DNA of 31,777 bases, taken from contig CAJTSY010000004.1 in NCBI GenBank assembly GCA_910578995.1, forward strand, positions 79,886 through 111,662, written 5' to 3'. The DNA is from an uncultured Acetatifactor sp. GTDB lineage: Bacteria > Bacillota > Clostridia > Lachnospirales > Lachnospiraceae. Shown piece by piece: positions 6,594-14,861 of this stretch (positions within the stretch are counted from its first letter, which is position 1; each line of letters starts with the position of its first letter). The position numbers and the translations under genes were made by a program. The notes under the pieces are model-generated. The model was not told the origin of the DNA. It saw only the letters and a list, made by a program, of their open reading frames with translations, and searched no databases.

Positions 6594-8378
6594 ATGAAGC
6601 GTTTTCAGAGAAAGGACGCGGGGAAGAGACGCAGGGTCTTCTTTGCGGGGAAACTGAAGAGGAAGGAAGCCGGGAACCTTCGGGGACAGGCGGAAGGTAA
6701 AACCGAGAAGGCCGCACAGCGTTCCGGGGAGGGAAATGACGGATATATGATCCGCTGTCCCAGATGCGGCGCAGCGGTGGACCGCGGGCGGGTGGCCAGG
6801 AGGAAATACATCTGCTATGAATGTGAGGGCTATTTCCGGGTGAAAATACCCAACCGTATACGCATGGTGGCGGATCCCCACACCTTCCGGCCCTGGTTTA
6901 CGGATCTGCCAGTCAGGAATCCGTTGGCCTATGAGGGATATGAGGAAAAACTCAGGGAAACCAGGGAGAAAACCGGACTGGACGAGGCTGTCACTGTAGG
7001 CCGGTGCAGGGTATTCGGGGAAGATATCGTGCTGGGAATCTGTGACGCCAGGTTTATGATGGCGAGCATGGGACAGGTGGTGGGGGAGAAGATCACTGCC
7101 GCCCTGGAGCGGGCAGCAGAGGAACGCCTGCCCGTCTTTCTCTTCTGCAGTTCCGGCGGAGCCAGAATGCAGGAGGGGATCATATCGCTGATGCAGATGG
7201 CAAAGACCTCGGCGGCGGTGCGCAGGCTGGGGGAGGCAGGGCTGCTTTACTGTACCATACTCACTGACCCTACCATGGGGGGCGTCACAGCCAGTTTTGC
7301 CATGCTGGGGGACGTGGTCATGGCCGAGCCCGGAGCCCTGGTGGGATTCGCGGGACAGAGAGTGATCCGCCAGACCATCGGCCAGGAGCTTCCCGAGGGC
7401 TTTCAGTCCGCGGAGTTTCTGGTGGAGCACGGCATGATTGACGGTATTGTGGAGCGCAGGAACCTGAAAAAGACCATTTACTTTCTCATCCGGGCACACA
7501 AGTGCAGGGAGGGGGAGTACGCGGACTTTGCCCCGGGAAAGGACTTCCATTTTGTCTTAAACGAGGTGCTGAAGGAAAGGGAGTGGACGCTGAAGCCAAA
7601 GAGCGCCTGGGAAAAGGTGAAAGGGGCGCGCAGGCTGGAAAGGGCGTCCGCCTGTGACTATATGGATTATCTGTTTGACTATTTTGTGGAAAGCCACGGG
7701 GACAGGTGTTTTCGGGACGATCCGGCCATCATCGGCGGAATCGGATTTCTGGACGGCCAGCCCGTCACCGTGATTGCGGACCACAAGGGTAAGAGCGCGG
7801 AGGAATGCCAGAAACGCAATTACGGAATGCCTATGCCGGAGGGGTACCGCAAGGCCCTGCGGCTGATGAAGCAGGCGGAGAAGTTCAACCGTCCCGTGAT
7901 CAGCTTTATCAACACTTCCGGCGCCTTCTGTGGCATTGAGGCGGAGGAAAGGGGGCAGGGGGAGGCCATTGCCAGGAATCTTCTGGAAATGTCGTCGCTG
8001 AAGGTTCCCGTGCTGTGTATTTTCATAGGAGAGGGCGGCAGCGGGGGCGCGCTGGCCACAGGGGTGGGGAACCAGGTATGGATGCTGGAAAACGCAACCT
8101 ATTCCATCCTTTCGCCGGAAGGCTTTGCTTCCATATTGTGGAAGGATTCCTCCCGGGCCAGGGAAGCCAGCGAAGTCATGCGCATTACGGCCCAGGACTT
8201 AAAACAGCTTCATGTGGTGGAGAAGATCATTCCGGAATTCGGGGGAGCGGATGCCTCCACCGCCGAGGCCATTGCCGGATACCTGAAAGAGCAGATCCGT
8301 ATTTTCCTGGAGGGTTACCGGGGGATGTCCGGGGAGGCCATTGCCGCGGAAAAGTACGACCGGTTCCGCCGTTTTTAG
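6594..8378 (+). CDS. accDA: Fused acetyl-CoA carboxylase carboxyltransferase beta-alpha
   Basis: Carboxyltransferase component that makes malonyl-CoA from acetyl-CoA and carboxybiotin. The single 594-residue reading frame carries both subunits. An N-terminal basic extension (about 1-53) is followed by the AccD zinc ribbon with Cys55, Cys58, Cys74, Cys77 and then the AccD crotonase domain with SSGGARMQEG (186-195) and TDPTMGGVTASFA. From about residue 335 comes AccA, with IIGGIGFLDGQPV, FINTSGAFCG, EERGQGEAIARNL, GEGGSGGALATGVG and SPEGFASILWK. The AccA part begins at the position equivalent to roughly residue 58 of stand-alone AccA, so its usual N-terminal helical segment is absent. The ATG at 6594 with GGGGAGG at 6579-6585 is preferred over GTG at 6585. 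The usual TPGAYPG-type loop reads TSGAFCG here. Confidence 0.93.
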   Translation: MKRFQRKDAGKRRRVFFAGKLKRKEAGNLRGQAEGKTEKAAQRSGEGNDGYMIRCPRCGAAVDRGRVARRKYICYECEGYFRVKIPNRIRMVADPHTFRPWFTDLPVRNPLAYEGYEEKLRETREKTGLDEAVTVGRCRVFGEDIVLGICDARFMMASMGQVVGEKITAALERAAEERLPVFLFCSSGGARMQEGIISLMQMAKTSAAVRRLGEAGLLYCTILTDPTMGGVTASFAMLGDVVMAEPGALVGFAGQRVIRQTIGQELPEGFQSAEFLVEHGMIDGIVERRNLKKTIYFLIRAHKCREGEYADFAPGKDFHFVLNEVLKEREWTLKPKSAWEKVKGARRLERASACDYMDYLFDYFVESHGDRCFRDDPAIIGGIGFLDGQPVTVIADHKGKSAEECQKRNYGMPMPEGYRKALRLMKQAEKFNRPVISFINTSGAFCGIEAEERGQGEAIARNLLEMSSLKVPVLCIFIGEGGSGGALATGVGNQVWMLENATYSILSPEGFASILWKDSSRAREASEVMRITAQDLKQLHVVEKIIPEFGGADASTAEAIAGYLKEQIRIFLEGYRGMSGEAIAAEKYDRFRRF

Positions 8379-8436
8379 AAGAGGGGAAGGGGACGGAATT
8401 CTGGCCGGTTATAAAAAATAGGAAAGGTATCAGAAT

Positions 8437-9402
8437 ATGTCAATCAGGATACTGGGAACAGGAAGCGCCCTTCCAAAGAGAAGGGTTACAAATGAAGAAC
8501 TCACGGGAATGGTGGACACCTCGGACCAATGGATCCGGGAGCGCACAGGCATAGGCAGCAGGTATGTGTCAACCGGGGAGACCGTGGCCGACCTTGGGGC
8601 CAGGGCCTGCTGTCTGGCCCTGGAAAATGCGGGAAAGAGTGCCGGGGAGGTGGAGCTGCTGCTGGCGGCCACCTGTTCCCCGGAGGATGCGGCGCCCTGT
8701 GAGGCCTGCCAGATACAGGCGAAGATCGGGGCGGCGGGGGCTGTGGCATTTGACCTGAACGCGGCCTGCGCCGGCTTCCTTTTTGCGCTGCACACGGCCT
8801 GGGCCTATGTGGAGGCCGGTATATACACAAACGCCCTGGTGGTGGGAAGCGAGGTTCTGTCCAAGCTTGTGGACTGGGACGACAGGGGCAGCTGTATCCT
8901 GTTTGGGGACGGCGCGGGAGCGGTGTATGTGGAAAAGTGCCAGGAGGGAGGTTTGATGGGGTTTGTGCAGCATTCTGACGGAAGTCAGGGGGAAGCCCTG
9001 TGCTGCAGGGGCAGGCAGCTGGACAATGCCTTTTTCCGCCAGACACCGGAGCGGGGATATCTGCAGATGGACGGAAGGCGGATTTTTTCCTTTGCCGTGC
9101 GCCAGATTCCCACAACCATCAGCGAGGCCCTGGGTAAAGCCGGCCTGGAGGCGGAGGATGTGGATCTGTTTCTGCTCCACCAGGCTAACCGGCGCATTCT
9201 GGAGGGGATTGCGGGAAGGCTGGACGCGGATTTGGGGCGTTTTCCCATGAACCTGGACCAGGTGGGGAACACTTCTTCCGCTTCCATTCCCCTGCTGTTG
9301 GACGGGCTGAACAGACAGGGAAGGCTGCACAGGGGAATGATACTTGTGCTGTCGGGATTCGGCGCCGGACTTACCTGCGGGGCCGGGATATGGAAGTGGT
9401 AA
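8437..9402 (+). CDS. fabH: Beta-ketoacyl-ACP synthase III
   Basis: Starts fatty acid chains by condensing an acyl-CoA primer with malonyl-ACP. The 321-residue product has the Cys-His-Asn triad: Cys111 in DLNAACAGFLFAL, His248 in LLHQANRRI and Asn278 in QVGNTSSASIP. The N-terminal DTSDQWIRERTGI and C-terminal SGFGAGLTCGA are typical. The start has AGGAAAGG about 10 nt upstream. In streptococci fabH follows fabT at the head of the cluster; here it is near the end, directly before the FabT-like gene. Confidence 0.95.
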   Translation: MSIRILGTGSALPKRRVTNEELTGMVDTSDQWIRERTGIGSRYVSTGETVADLGARACCLALENAGKSAGEVELLLAATCSPEDAAPCEACQIQAKIGAAGAVAFDLNAACAGFLFALHTAWAYVEAGIYTNALVVGSEVLSKLVDWDDRGSCILFGDGAGAVYVEKCQEGGLMGFVQHSDGSQGEALCCRGRQLDNAFFRQTPERGYLQMDGRRIFSFAVRQIPTTISEALGKAGLEAEDVDLFLLHQANRRILEGIAGRLDADLGRFPMNLDQVGNTSSASIPLLLDGLNRQGRLHRGMILVLSGFGAGLTCGAGIWKW

Positions 9403-9414
9403 TGGAAATTGCTA

Positions 9415-9442
9415 TTGACTTTTGGCCGAAACTTGGTACATT
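9415..9442 (+). promoter_or_regulatory. Possible internal promoter for the FabT-like gene
   Basis: TTGACT at 9415-9420 and TACATT at 9437-9442 with a 16-nt spacer, in an AT-rich patch that starts just after the fabH stop. Alternative -10 hexamers (TATATA at 9443) are present. Downstream at 9481-9494 lies TTTGGCAAATCAAA, an imperfect relative of the cluster operator with one extra central base. Confidence 0.4.
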
Positions 9443-9562
9443 TATATATAGGAACAGCTAAAGGAATGCCGGGCACCCCGTTTGGCAAATCAAATGGCGG
9501 AAGCCCGGCGTAATTTTTACAGCGGGCAGGGGAAACGGCCCGGAGAGGATGGCGTGGACAGT

Positions 9563-10015
9563 ATGGCACAGGGAAGGAATCGCTCCATAAACGAACTGTT
9601 GGTAAGTTTGTTTAACCATGTGATGGACCTGGAGGCAAAAGCCGTTATCACGGAAGAATACAGCGACATAACGAACAATGACATGCATATTATAGAGGCA
9701 ATCGGAGTGCAGGAGCCGCGGAACATGTCGGAAATCGCCCGCAGGCTTTCAGTTACCGTGGGTACGCTGACCACCAATATGAACGGACTGGAGCGGAAGG
9801 GATATATCAGGAGGGAGCGCAGCGATAAGGACAGGCGTGTGGTACATGTTCTCCTGACAGAGAGGGGGAAGAAGGCATTTTACCACCACAGGGATTTTCA
9901 TAAGAAGATGATAAAAGCCATTGTGAAAGACTTAAACCAGGAGGAAATGGAGATACTGTACCGGTGCCTTGTGAATCTGGACGTGTTTCTGGAGCCGGGC
10001 GGGGAAAGAACATAG
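9563..10015 (+). CDS. fabT: FabT-like MarR-family repressor of fatty acid synthesis
   Basis: A 150-residue winged-helix regulator. From the N-terminus it aligns by eye with streptococcal FabT: INELLVSLFNHVMDLE, then DMHIIEAIG, SVTVGTLTTNMNGLERKGYI and the wing RSDKDRRVVHVLLTERGKK. FabT proteins bind operators resembling those before acpP, with acyl-ACP as corepressor (family knowledge). Start choice: ATG at 9563 matches FabT length; GTG at 9554 is an alternative with GAGAGG at 9543-9548 at closer spacing; longer frames from 9482 lack a ribosome binding site. The gene lies after fabH, so the regulator is probably part of the regulon it controls. Confidence 0.85.
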   Translation: MAQGRNRSINELLVSLFNHVMDLEAKAVITEEYSDITNNDMHIIEAIGVQEPRNMSEIARRLSVTVGTLTTNMNGLERKGYIRRERSDKDRRVVHVLLTERGKKAFYHHRDFHKKMIKAIVKDLNQEEMEILYRCLVNLDVFLEPGGERT

Positions 10016-10040
10016 ATGCCCGGCGGGATTTTGCGGGCAT
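10016..10040 (+). other. Hairpin directly after the fabT stop codon
   Basis: ATGCCCG (10016-10022) pairs with CGGGCAT (10034-10040). There is no U-tract behind it, so it is not a standard intrinsic terminator; it may stabilise the mRNA end. Confidence 0.4.
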
Positions 10041-10096
10041 GGCGGGTAAGCGGCAGACCAAGGCAGTGCCGTTTGGTTTACACAGGGAGACGGAAT

Positions 10097-11674
10097 ATGA
10101 GAATAAAGAGTACCATGAGCATGGGAGAGCGGGTTAATGCAACCATAGGGGGAATCAAGACGGTCATTTATGGAAGGACGGCCATGATTCTGCTGGGGTT
10201 TCTGGCACAACTTGTACTGTTGGGGCTGGGATATATCCTTCTGCGGAATTACAGTTACCTGTTTTATATTTTTTTCCTGTCGCTCAGCGTCATCACGGTG
10301 ATTTACATTTACAATGCCCCCGGAAATCCGGATCTGAAACTTGCATGGATGCTTCCCATTGCAGTGTTTCCGGTGTTTGGGGCCATTTTTTATACCACAA
10401 TCGTGAGTCAGCCGGGCACGAAGGTACTGTATGCCAGACTGATGGAGCAGGCCCGCAACACGAAGGAATATGTACATCCCAGGGTTGAGACCCGGGAGAG
10501 GCTGCGGTCGGAAAGCCCGCATATGGGGCAGCTGGCATATTATCTGGAGAAATGTGACAACAGTCCCGTATATGACGGCACACAGGTAAAGTATTATTCC
10601 CTGGGGGACAGCCAGTTCGTGGACATGGTGGAGGAGCTGAAAAACGCGGAAAAATATATCTTCATGGAGTTTTTTATCGTGTCCGGGGGCAGGATGCTCG
10701 GAACCATTCTGGACATTCTGAAGGAGAAGGCAAGGCAGGGCGTGGAAGTGCGGTTTATGTACGACGGCACCAATGTGCTGTGGAATCTTCCCAGTTTCTT
10801 TCCGGCCATGCTGGAGGAGGAAGGGATCCGCTGCAAGATGTTTGCGCCCATAAAGCCTATATTTTCACCCCACTACAACAACCGGGATCACCGCAAGATC
10901 TTGGTCATCGACGGGAAGACGGCTTTTACCGGAGGCATTAACCTGGCGGACGAGTACATCAACGAGAAGAAGCGTTTCGGGCACTGGAAAGACGTTGGGG
11001 CCATGTTAAAGGGGGATGCGGTGGAACGGTTCACCTACATGTTCCTGGAAATGTGGAATGAGTCCGAACGGACTCCGGATGCCCTGGAAAAATACAGACT
11101 GCCCAAGGATGCGGCCATGCCCAGCGACGGCTATGCCATTCCCTACAGTGTCTGCCCCCTGGGACCTGAGAGGGTGGGGGAGAAGGTATACCTGGAGATC
11201 ATCAACACGGCGCATACCTATGTGCACATCATGACGCCCTACCTGATCCTGGACTACCAGATGCTGATGGCCCTGACCTATGCCGCCAGCAGGGGGGTGG
11301 AGGTAATCATCATTATGCCCCACATTCCGGACAAAAAGTATGCCTTTATGCTGGCAAAGACCTATTATGAGCAGCTTCTGGATGCAGGGGTGAAGATTTA
11401 CGAGTATGAGCCGGGGTTTGTCCACGCAAAGGTGTTTGTGTCCGACGATGTGAAGGGGGTGGTGGGTACGGTGAACCTGGATTACCGGAGCCTGTACCAC
11501 CATTTTGAGTGCGGGCTGATTCTGTACAGGAACTCCCAGATAGCCGTGATGGAGCAGGACATCCGTGACACCATGGCCCGGTGCATCGAGATGAAACCGG
11601 AGGATTATAAAAAACTGAAGCTGACGGACCGGGCCCTGGGCCGGATCATGCGGATTGTTGCGCCTCTGATGTGA
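10097..11674 (+). CDS. cls: Cardiolipin synthase (phospholipase D family)
   Basis: Membrane enzyme that condenses two phosphatidylglycerol molecules to cardiolipin. The 525-residue product has three hydrophobic segments near the N-terminus (about 26-47, 51-72 and 83-102) and two HKD motifs, HRKILVID (265-272) and HAKVFVSD (443-450), the paired catalytic motifs of the superfamily. The ATG at 10097 has AGGGAGA at 10084-10090; the reading frame is open further upstream but has no better start. Position after the fatty acid cluster suggests a shared membrane-lipid theme, but the 81-nt gap and the hairpin leave co-transcription open. A terminator follows. Confidence 0.92.
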   Translation: MRIKSTMSMGERVNATIGGIKTVIYGRTAMILLGFLAQLVLLGLGYILLRNYSYLFYIFFLSLSVITVIYIYNAPGNPDLKLAWMLPIAVFPVFGAIFYTTIVSQPGTKVLYARLMEQARNTKEYVHPRVETRERLRSESPHMGQLAYYLEKCDNSPVYDGTQVKYYSLGDSQFVDMVEELKNAEKYIFMEFFIVSGGRMLGTILDILKEKARQGVEVRFMYDGTNVLWNLPSFFPAMLEEEGIRCKMFAPIKPIFSPHYNNRDHRKILVIDGKTAFTGGINLADEYINEKKRFGHWKDVGAMLKGDAVERFTYMFLEMWNESERTPDALEKYRLPKDAAMPSDGYAIPYSVCPLGPERVGEKVYLEIINTAHTYVHIMTPYLILDYQMLMALTYAASRGVEVIIIMPHIPDKKYAFMLAKTYYEQLLDAGVKIYEYEPGFVHAKVFVSDDVKGVVGTVNLDYRSLYHHFECGLILYRNSQIAVMEQDIRDTMARCIEMKPEDYKKLKLTDRALGRIMRIVAPLM

Positions 11675-11742
11675 GGCCGGCGGCAGGCTGAAGGGAGCAG
11701 CGCGGACGGGAAGTGCCGGGAGTGCACCGGAATTGTTTCAGG

Positions 11743-11782
11743 CGGACGGTAAAGCCGGGAGGCGGGTGTCGTCCGTTTTTTT
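11743..11782 (+). terminator. Intrinsic terminator after cls
   Basis: CGGACG (11743-11748) pairs with CGTCCG (11770-11775), with possible wobble extension into the loop, followed by seven T at 11776-11782. Confidence 0.65.
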
Positions 11783-11792
11783 CGTTTGTTCA

Positions 11793-11816
11793 GAACTTTT
11801 GGGGAAAATTGTCGTC
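11793..11816 (+). promoter_or_regulatory. Candidate ECF-type promoter before the sigma factor gene
   Basis: GAAC at 11793-11796 (context AGAACTTTT) and CGTC at 11813-11816 with a 16-nt spacer. This resembles the AAC / CGT(C/A) promoters recognised by many extracytoplasmic function sigma factors, and suggests autoregulation. The predicted start point is near 11823, about 57 nt before the start codon. Confidence 0.5.
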
Positions 11817-11879
11817 TTATATGAACAACAGGGTTATGCCCCGGGTGTCAGGGGCTGAACCGGAACAGGAGGACGGACA

Positions 11880-12440
11880 TTGAGAGATACGGAAATATTG
11901 GATCTGTACTGGGCCAGGGAGGAGCGGGCGATCATTGAGACACAGGCGTCATACGGGAGTTACTGCTACAGTATCGCATGGCACATTTTATATGACAGGG
12001 AGGATTCTGACGAATGTGTGAATGATACCTGGCTGAGGGCATGGAACGCCATACCTCCAAGGAGACCCGGCAGGCTGGCCCTGTTTCTGGGGACGATCAC
12101 CCGGAATTTAGCCCTGGACAGATGGAAGGAAAAACATACCATGAAAAGAGGAAAAGGAGAAATGATGCTGGCCCTGGATGAACTGGCGGAATGCGTGCCG
12201 GACAGGCACAGTACGGAGGAGGAGGCTGAGGCTGCGGAACTGGAGCGCATGCTGAACGAATTCCTGCACACTCTGCCGGAGCGGGAGTGCAATGTGTTCC
12301 TGCGCAGGTACTGGTATGTGGAGGAGTATGGCGAGATTGCGAGGCGTTACGGCATGAAGCTGAACACGGTAAAGACATCCCTGTTCCGGACCAGGGCAAA
12401 GCTCCGGGAATATCTGGAGAGGGAGGGGGTGATCCTGTGA
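11880..12440 (+). CDS. RNA polymerase sigma factor, ECF type
   Basis: A 186-residue sigma-70 family protein with only regions 2 and 4, as in extracytoplasmic function sigma factors. Region 2 covers about residues 20-85 (DECVNDTWLRAWNAIPPRRPGR and the LFLGTITRNLALDRWK segment); region 4 covers about 120-180, with TLPERECNVFLRRYWY and the helix-turn-helix EIARRYGMKLNTVKTSLFRTRAKLREYL. The start is a TTG at 11880 with a perfect AGGAGG at 11867-11872. Its stop codon overlaps the GTG of the next gene, a layout typical for a sigma factor with its membrane-bound regulator. The signal it responds to is unknown. Confidence 0.9.
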   Translation: MRDTEILDLYWAREERAIIETQASYGSYCYSIAWHILYDREDSDECVNDTWLRAWNAIPPRRPGRLALFLGTITRNLALDRWKEKHTMKRGKGEMMLALDELAECVPDRHSTEEEAEAAELERMLNEFLHTLPERECNVFLRRYWYVEEYGEIARRYGMKLNTVKTSLFRTRAKLREYLEREGVIL

Positions 12441-13573
12441 AGAACCGGTATGAGGAAGAAGGAAGGCGGCAAGGGGCGCTGAAGATCATGGAGGCATTGT
12501 CCGGGGTGGACCAGGAGCTGCTGATCCGCACGGAAGACACAGCCGGAAGCGCTCCTGCCCGCGGAAGCGCCGGCGCAGGTTCCGGGAAACCGAACCGTCC
12601 CCTGGCTTTCTGGAAATCATCCAGGCCCTGGGCGGCCCTTTTCTGCCTGGCCCTGGCGGGAGCCCTGAGCTGGGGAGGATACCGGATGATCAGGCAGGCT
12701 GGGGGAGATTCTGCGGATTTTTCCGGTAACAGCGCAGGAGCGGCCGGAGGGATCGGCCCGGAGGAAGGGGCCGCGGAAGCCGGCGGAACCAGCCCGGGGA
12801 AAGGGGCCGGGGGAATCAGTCCGGAGGAAGGGGCCGTGGAGGACGGAGGGATCAGTCCGGAGGAAGGGGCCATGGAGGACGGTGGGGAAGAAAGGTCAGG
12901 GGATCTGGCGGCGGACAAGATGGAGAGCCTGGAAAACAGCCAGGAGAAGAAAGATTTCCCCGAATCAGAGTGCCTCTCCGGCGGGGAAGAAGGCAGGCAG
13001 GATACGGACGGAATGGGCGGGGATACCGTTTCGCCGGAGGCGGCCGGCGGAGAGTCGGATTCCTGTCCCCGGATAAACCAGATTAAATACTCGGAGGAGG
13101 AAGCCAGAAACCAGGAGACGCTGGGAGGCTATCTTCCGGAAGAGATTCCGGCAGGATATTTATTCGAGAGCGCCTGGTGCAATGGGGACATTGAGGAATC
13201 CAACCTGACGATGGTCTGGAGCAGGGGAATGGACAGCATTGTATGGAGTGTGAGCATTGTGGAGGAGCCTCCGGAAACGGTGGACTCCGGTCTTCCGGAA
13301 ACCTATGACCTGAGACTTTATACGGTTCCCTATTCGGAAAGCGTGCCGGCCGGGCGCAGGGAGAGCGTGGACAATCCGGTATTTTCCCGGGAAGACCTGA
13401 GTATGGAAACTGTGGCGGCCAGAATGATTGCCTATAACGACAGCGGGGATACGGACACTCCCAGGGGAAACTTCTCGGTGCTGTATCCGGGCAATGTGCT
13501 GGTTTCCTTCAACGGGAGGGGGAACGCGGAGGAAATCTGGGAAATGTTTTCCTCCCTGGAAGTGATGGAATGA
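12437..13573 (+). CDS. Single-pass membrane protein, probable ECF sigma partner
   Basis: The 378-residue product is not assigned to a named family with confidence. The first 60 residues are cytoplasmic and basic/acidic mixed (could bind the sigma factor), residues about 64-84 form one membrane helix, and the rest would be outside the cell. After the helix comes a long Gly/Glu/Ser-rich linker with tandem 12-residue repeats, then a compact C-terminal domain of about 130 residues starting at LGGYLPEEIPAGYLFES. The GTG start overlaps the sigma factor stop (GTGA), and GGAGGGGG at 12422-12429 serves it. Context suggests an anti-sigma or signal-sensing role. No zinc-binding HxxxCxxC anti-sigma motif is seen in the N-terminal part. 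Confidence 0.75.
   Translation: MKNRYEEEGRRQGALKIMEALSGVDQELLIRTEDTAGSAPARGSAGAGSGKPNRPLAFWKSSRPWAALFCLALAGALSWGGYRMIRQAGGDSADFSGNSAGAAGGIGPEEGAAEAGGTSPGKGAGGISPEEGAVEDGGISPEEGAMEDGGEERSGDLAADKMESLENSQEKKDFPESECLSGGEEGRQDTDGMGGDTVSPEAAGGESDSCPRINQIKYSEEEARNQETLGGYLPEEIPAGYLFESAWCNGDIEESNLTMVWSRGMDSIVWSVSIVEEPPETVDSGLPETYDLRLYTVPYSESVPAGRRESVDNPVFSREDLSMETVAARMIAYNDSGDTDTPRGNFSVLYPGNVLVSFNGRGNAEEIWEMFSSLEVME
12749..12883 (+). repeat. Tandem 36-bp coding repeats in the membrane protein linker
   Basis: Four in-frame units: 12749-12784, a shortened 27-nt unit at 12785-12811, then 12812-12847 and 12848-12883. The consensus peptide is GISPEEGAVEDG. The last two units differ at only three bases, which suggests recent duplication and likely length variation between strains. 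Confidence 0.85.
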
Positions 13574-13601
13574 AAGCATTGGAATAAAATTTAAGTTTTT
13601 A

Positions 13602-13631
13602 TTGCGGAGGTTTTCCCTGATGAGATATAAT
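13602..13631 (+). promoter_or_regulatory. Promoter before the acyltransferase gene
   Basis: TTGCGG at 13602-13607, an 18-nt spacer and a consensus TATAAT at 13626-13631, about 50 nt before the start codon. Confidence 0.5.
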
Positions 13632-13681
13632 AGGTATGAAAGTTCCCGCCGGAGGACCGGAGAGGGGACGAAACATATGAC

Positions 13682-14776
13682 ATGGGGAACGGACGGATGA
13701 ATGAACGGGAAAGCTTTCTGGACAAACTGAGGGCGGCGGCCACCTGCGCGGTGGTTATGCTGCACACGGTCACAGGCGTTATGGACAATACGGACATGAA
13801 TCTGTATCCTTTTGAAAAAAAGGTGTTTCTTGTGGCCCTTGACCTGATCTGCTGGTGTGTGCCCGTGTTTCTGATCATATCGGGATACCTGTTCCTGACC
13901 CCCCGGAGGGAGATCGGCGCGGCGAAAATGCTTACGAAGTACTGCAGGCGCATTCTGTTGGCCCTGTTTGGGTTCGGGGTGCCCTATGCCTGTCTGGAGC
14001 AGGCGGCTGTAACGGGAGGGCTCCGGTGGGATATGCCGGGAAGGGCATTCCTGATGGTGCTGCGGGGCCAAAGCTGGTCCCATCTGTGGTATCTGTACCT
14101 GATTTTGTTTTTATACCTGCTGACGCCGGCGCTGCGGTGGATCCTGTTCAGGGTTCCTGTGCGGGCTGTCTGGGCAGTTCTGGGCATTCTGCTGGCCGGA
14201 TGCAGCATTCTGCCCTACCTTGCCAGGCTTTTGGGGAGGGAGGACATACCGGTGCTTCCGGACGGATGCATTTATCTGTTCTATTACATTTCCGGCTATC
14301 TGTTTGCGGTGAAGAAGGAGAAGCTGCGGGAGAAAGCTGCCGACGGCGCCCGTGGCGGCCGGGTGGCCGGAACTGGCCGCGGCTGCAGGGAACGGGCCGG
14401 GGGAAGATGTCTGCCCGTACTGACTGTCCTGCTGGGCCTGGGGATGGCCTGCAGCAGGCTGTCAGGATCTTACACCCTGCAGATGGCTTATAATTATCCG
14501 TTTACAGTGCTCCTGGCCCTGATGCTGTTTGCCGGGGGCATCCGGGGCGGAACAGGGGGCAGGATATTCTGGAAGCAGGCTTCGGAACTGAGTTTTGCAG
14601 TCTACCTGATTCATCCTCTTTTTTTAAACCTTGCTTATAAGTTTTTTCATGTGACGCCGCTGTCATTTCCCATTGGGATCTCGCTGCCCCTGTTTTTTGC
14701 GGCCGTCCTGGCGCTGTCCGCAGGCTGTGCCTGGCTGCTGCGCAAGATCCCGCCGCTGCGGAAATATGTGTTGTAG
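13682..14776 (+). CDS. Acyltransferase 3 family membrane protein
   Basis: A 364-residue polytopic membrane protein with about ten hydrophobic segments. The N-terminus, FLDKLRAAATCAVVMLHTVTG, carries the conserved Arg and His expected for family 3 acyltransferases (OafA/WecH type), which O-acetylate surface sugars, peptidoglycan or other extracytoplasmic substrates. Further support: VPVFLIISGYLFL, HLWYLYLILFLYLLTP and the C-terminal SFAVYLIHPLFLNL. The substrate cannot be inferred. A hydrophilic Gly/Arg-rich loop (about 215-243) interrupts the membrane segments. The start could be ATG at 13682 or 13697. It is a single gene following the sigma/partner pair and has its own promoter. Confidence 0.85.
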   Translation: MGNGRMNERESFLDKLRAAATCAVVMLHTVTGVMDNTDMNLYPFEKKVFLVALDLICWCVPVFLIISGYLFLTPRREIGAAKMLTKYCRRILLALFGFGVPYACLEQAAVTGGLRWDMPGRAFLMVLRGQSWSHLWYLYLILFLYLLTPALRWILFRVPVRAVWAVLGILLAGCSILPYLARLLGREDIPVLPDGCIYLFYYISGYLFAVKKEKLREKAADGARGGRVAGTGRGCRERAGGRCLPVLTVLLGLGMACSRLSGSYTLQMAYNYPFTVLLALMLFAGGIRGGTGGRIFWKQASELSFAVYLIHPLFLNLAYKFFHVTPLSFPIGISLPLFFAAVLALSAGCAWLLRKIPPLRKYVL

Positions 14777-14861
14777 GAAATAAGCGGAGCCGCCGGACGG
14801 ACATGGAGTTACCGGGACGGCGAAGACGCTTATCTGCCGGAAACGGAGAGGGGCAGGCGGA

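Noticed and set aside
12287..12436. Upstream extension of the membrane partner frame into the sigma factor gene.
   Set aside because: This part is out-of-frame overlap with sigma region 4. The GTG at 12437 with a strong ribosome binding site and stop/start overlap is the logical start.
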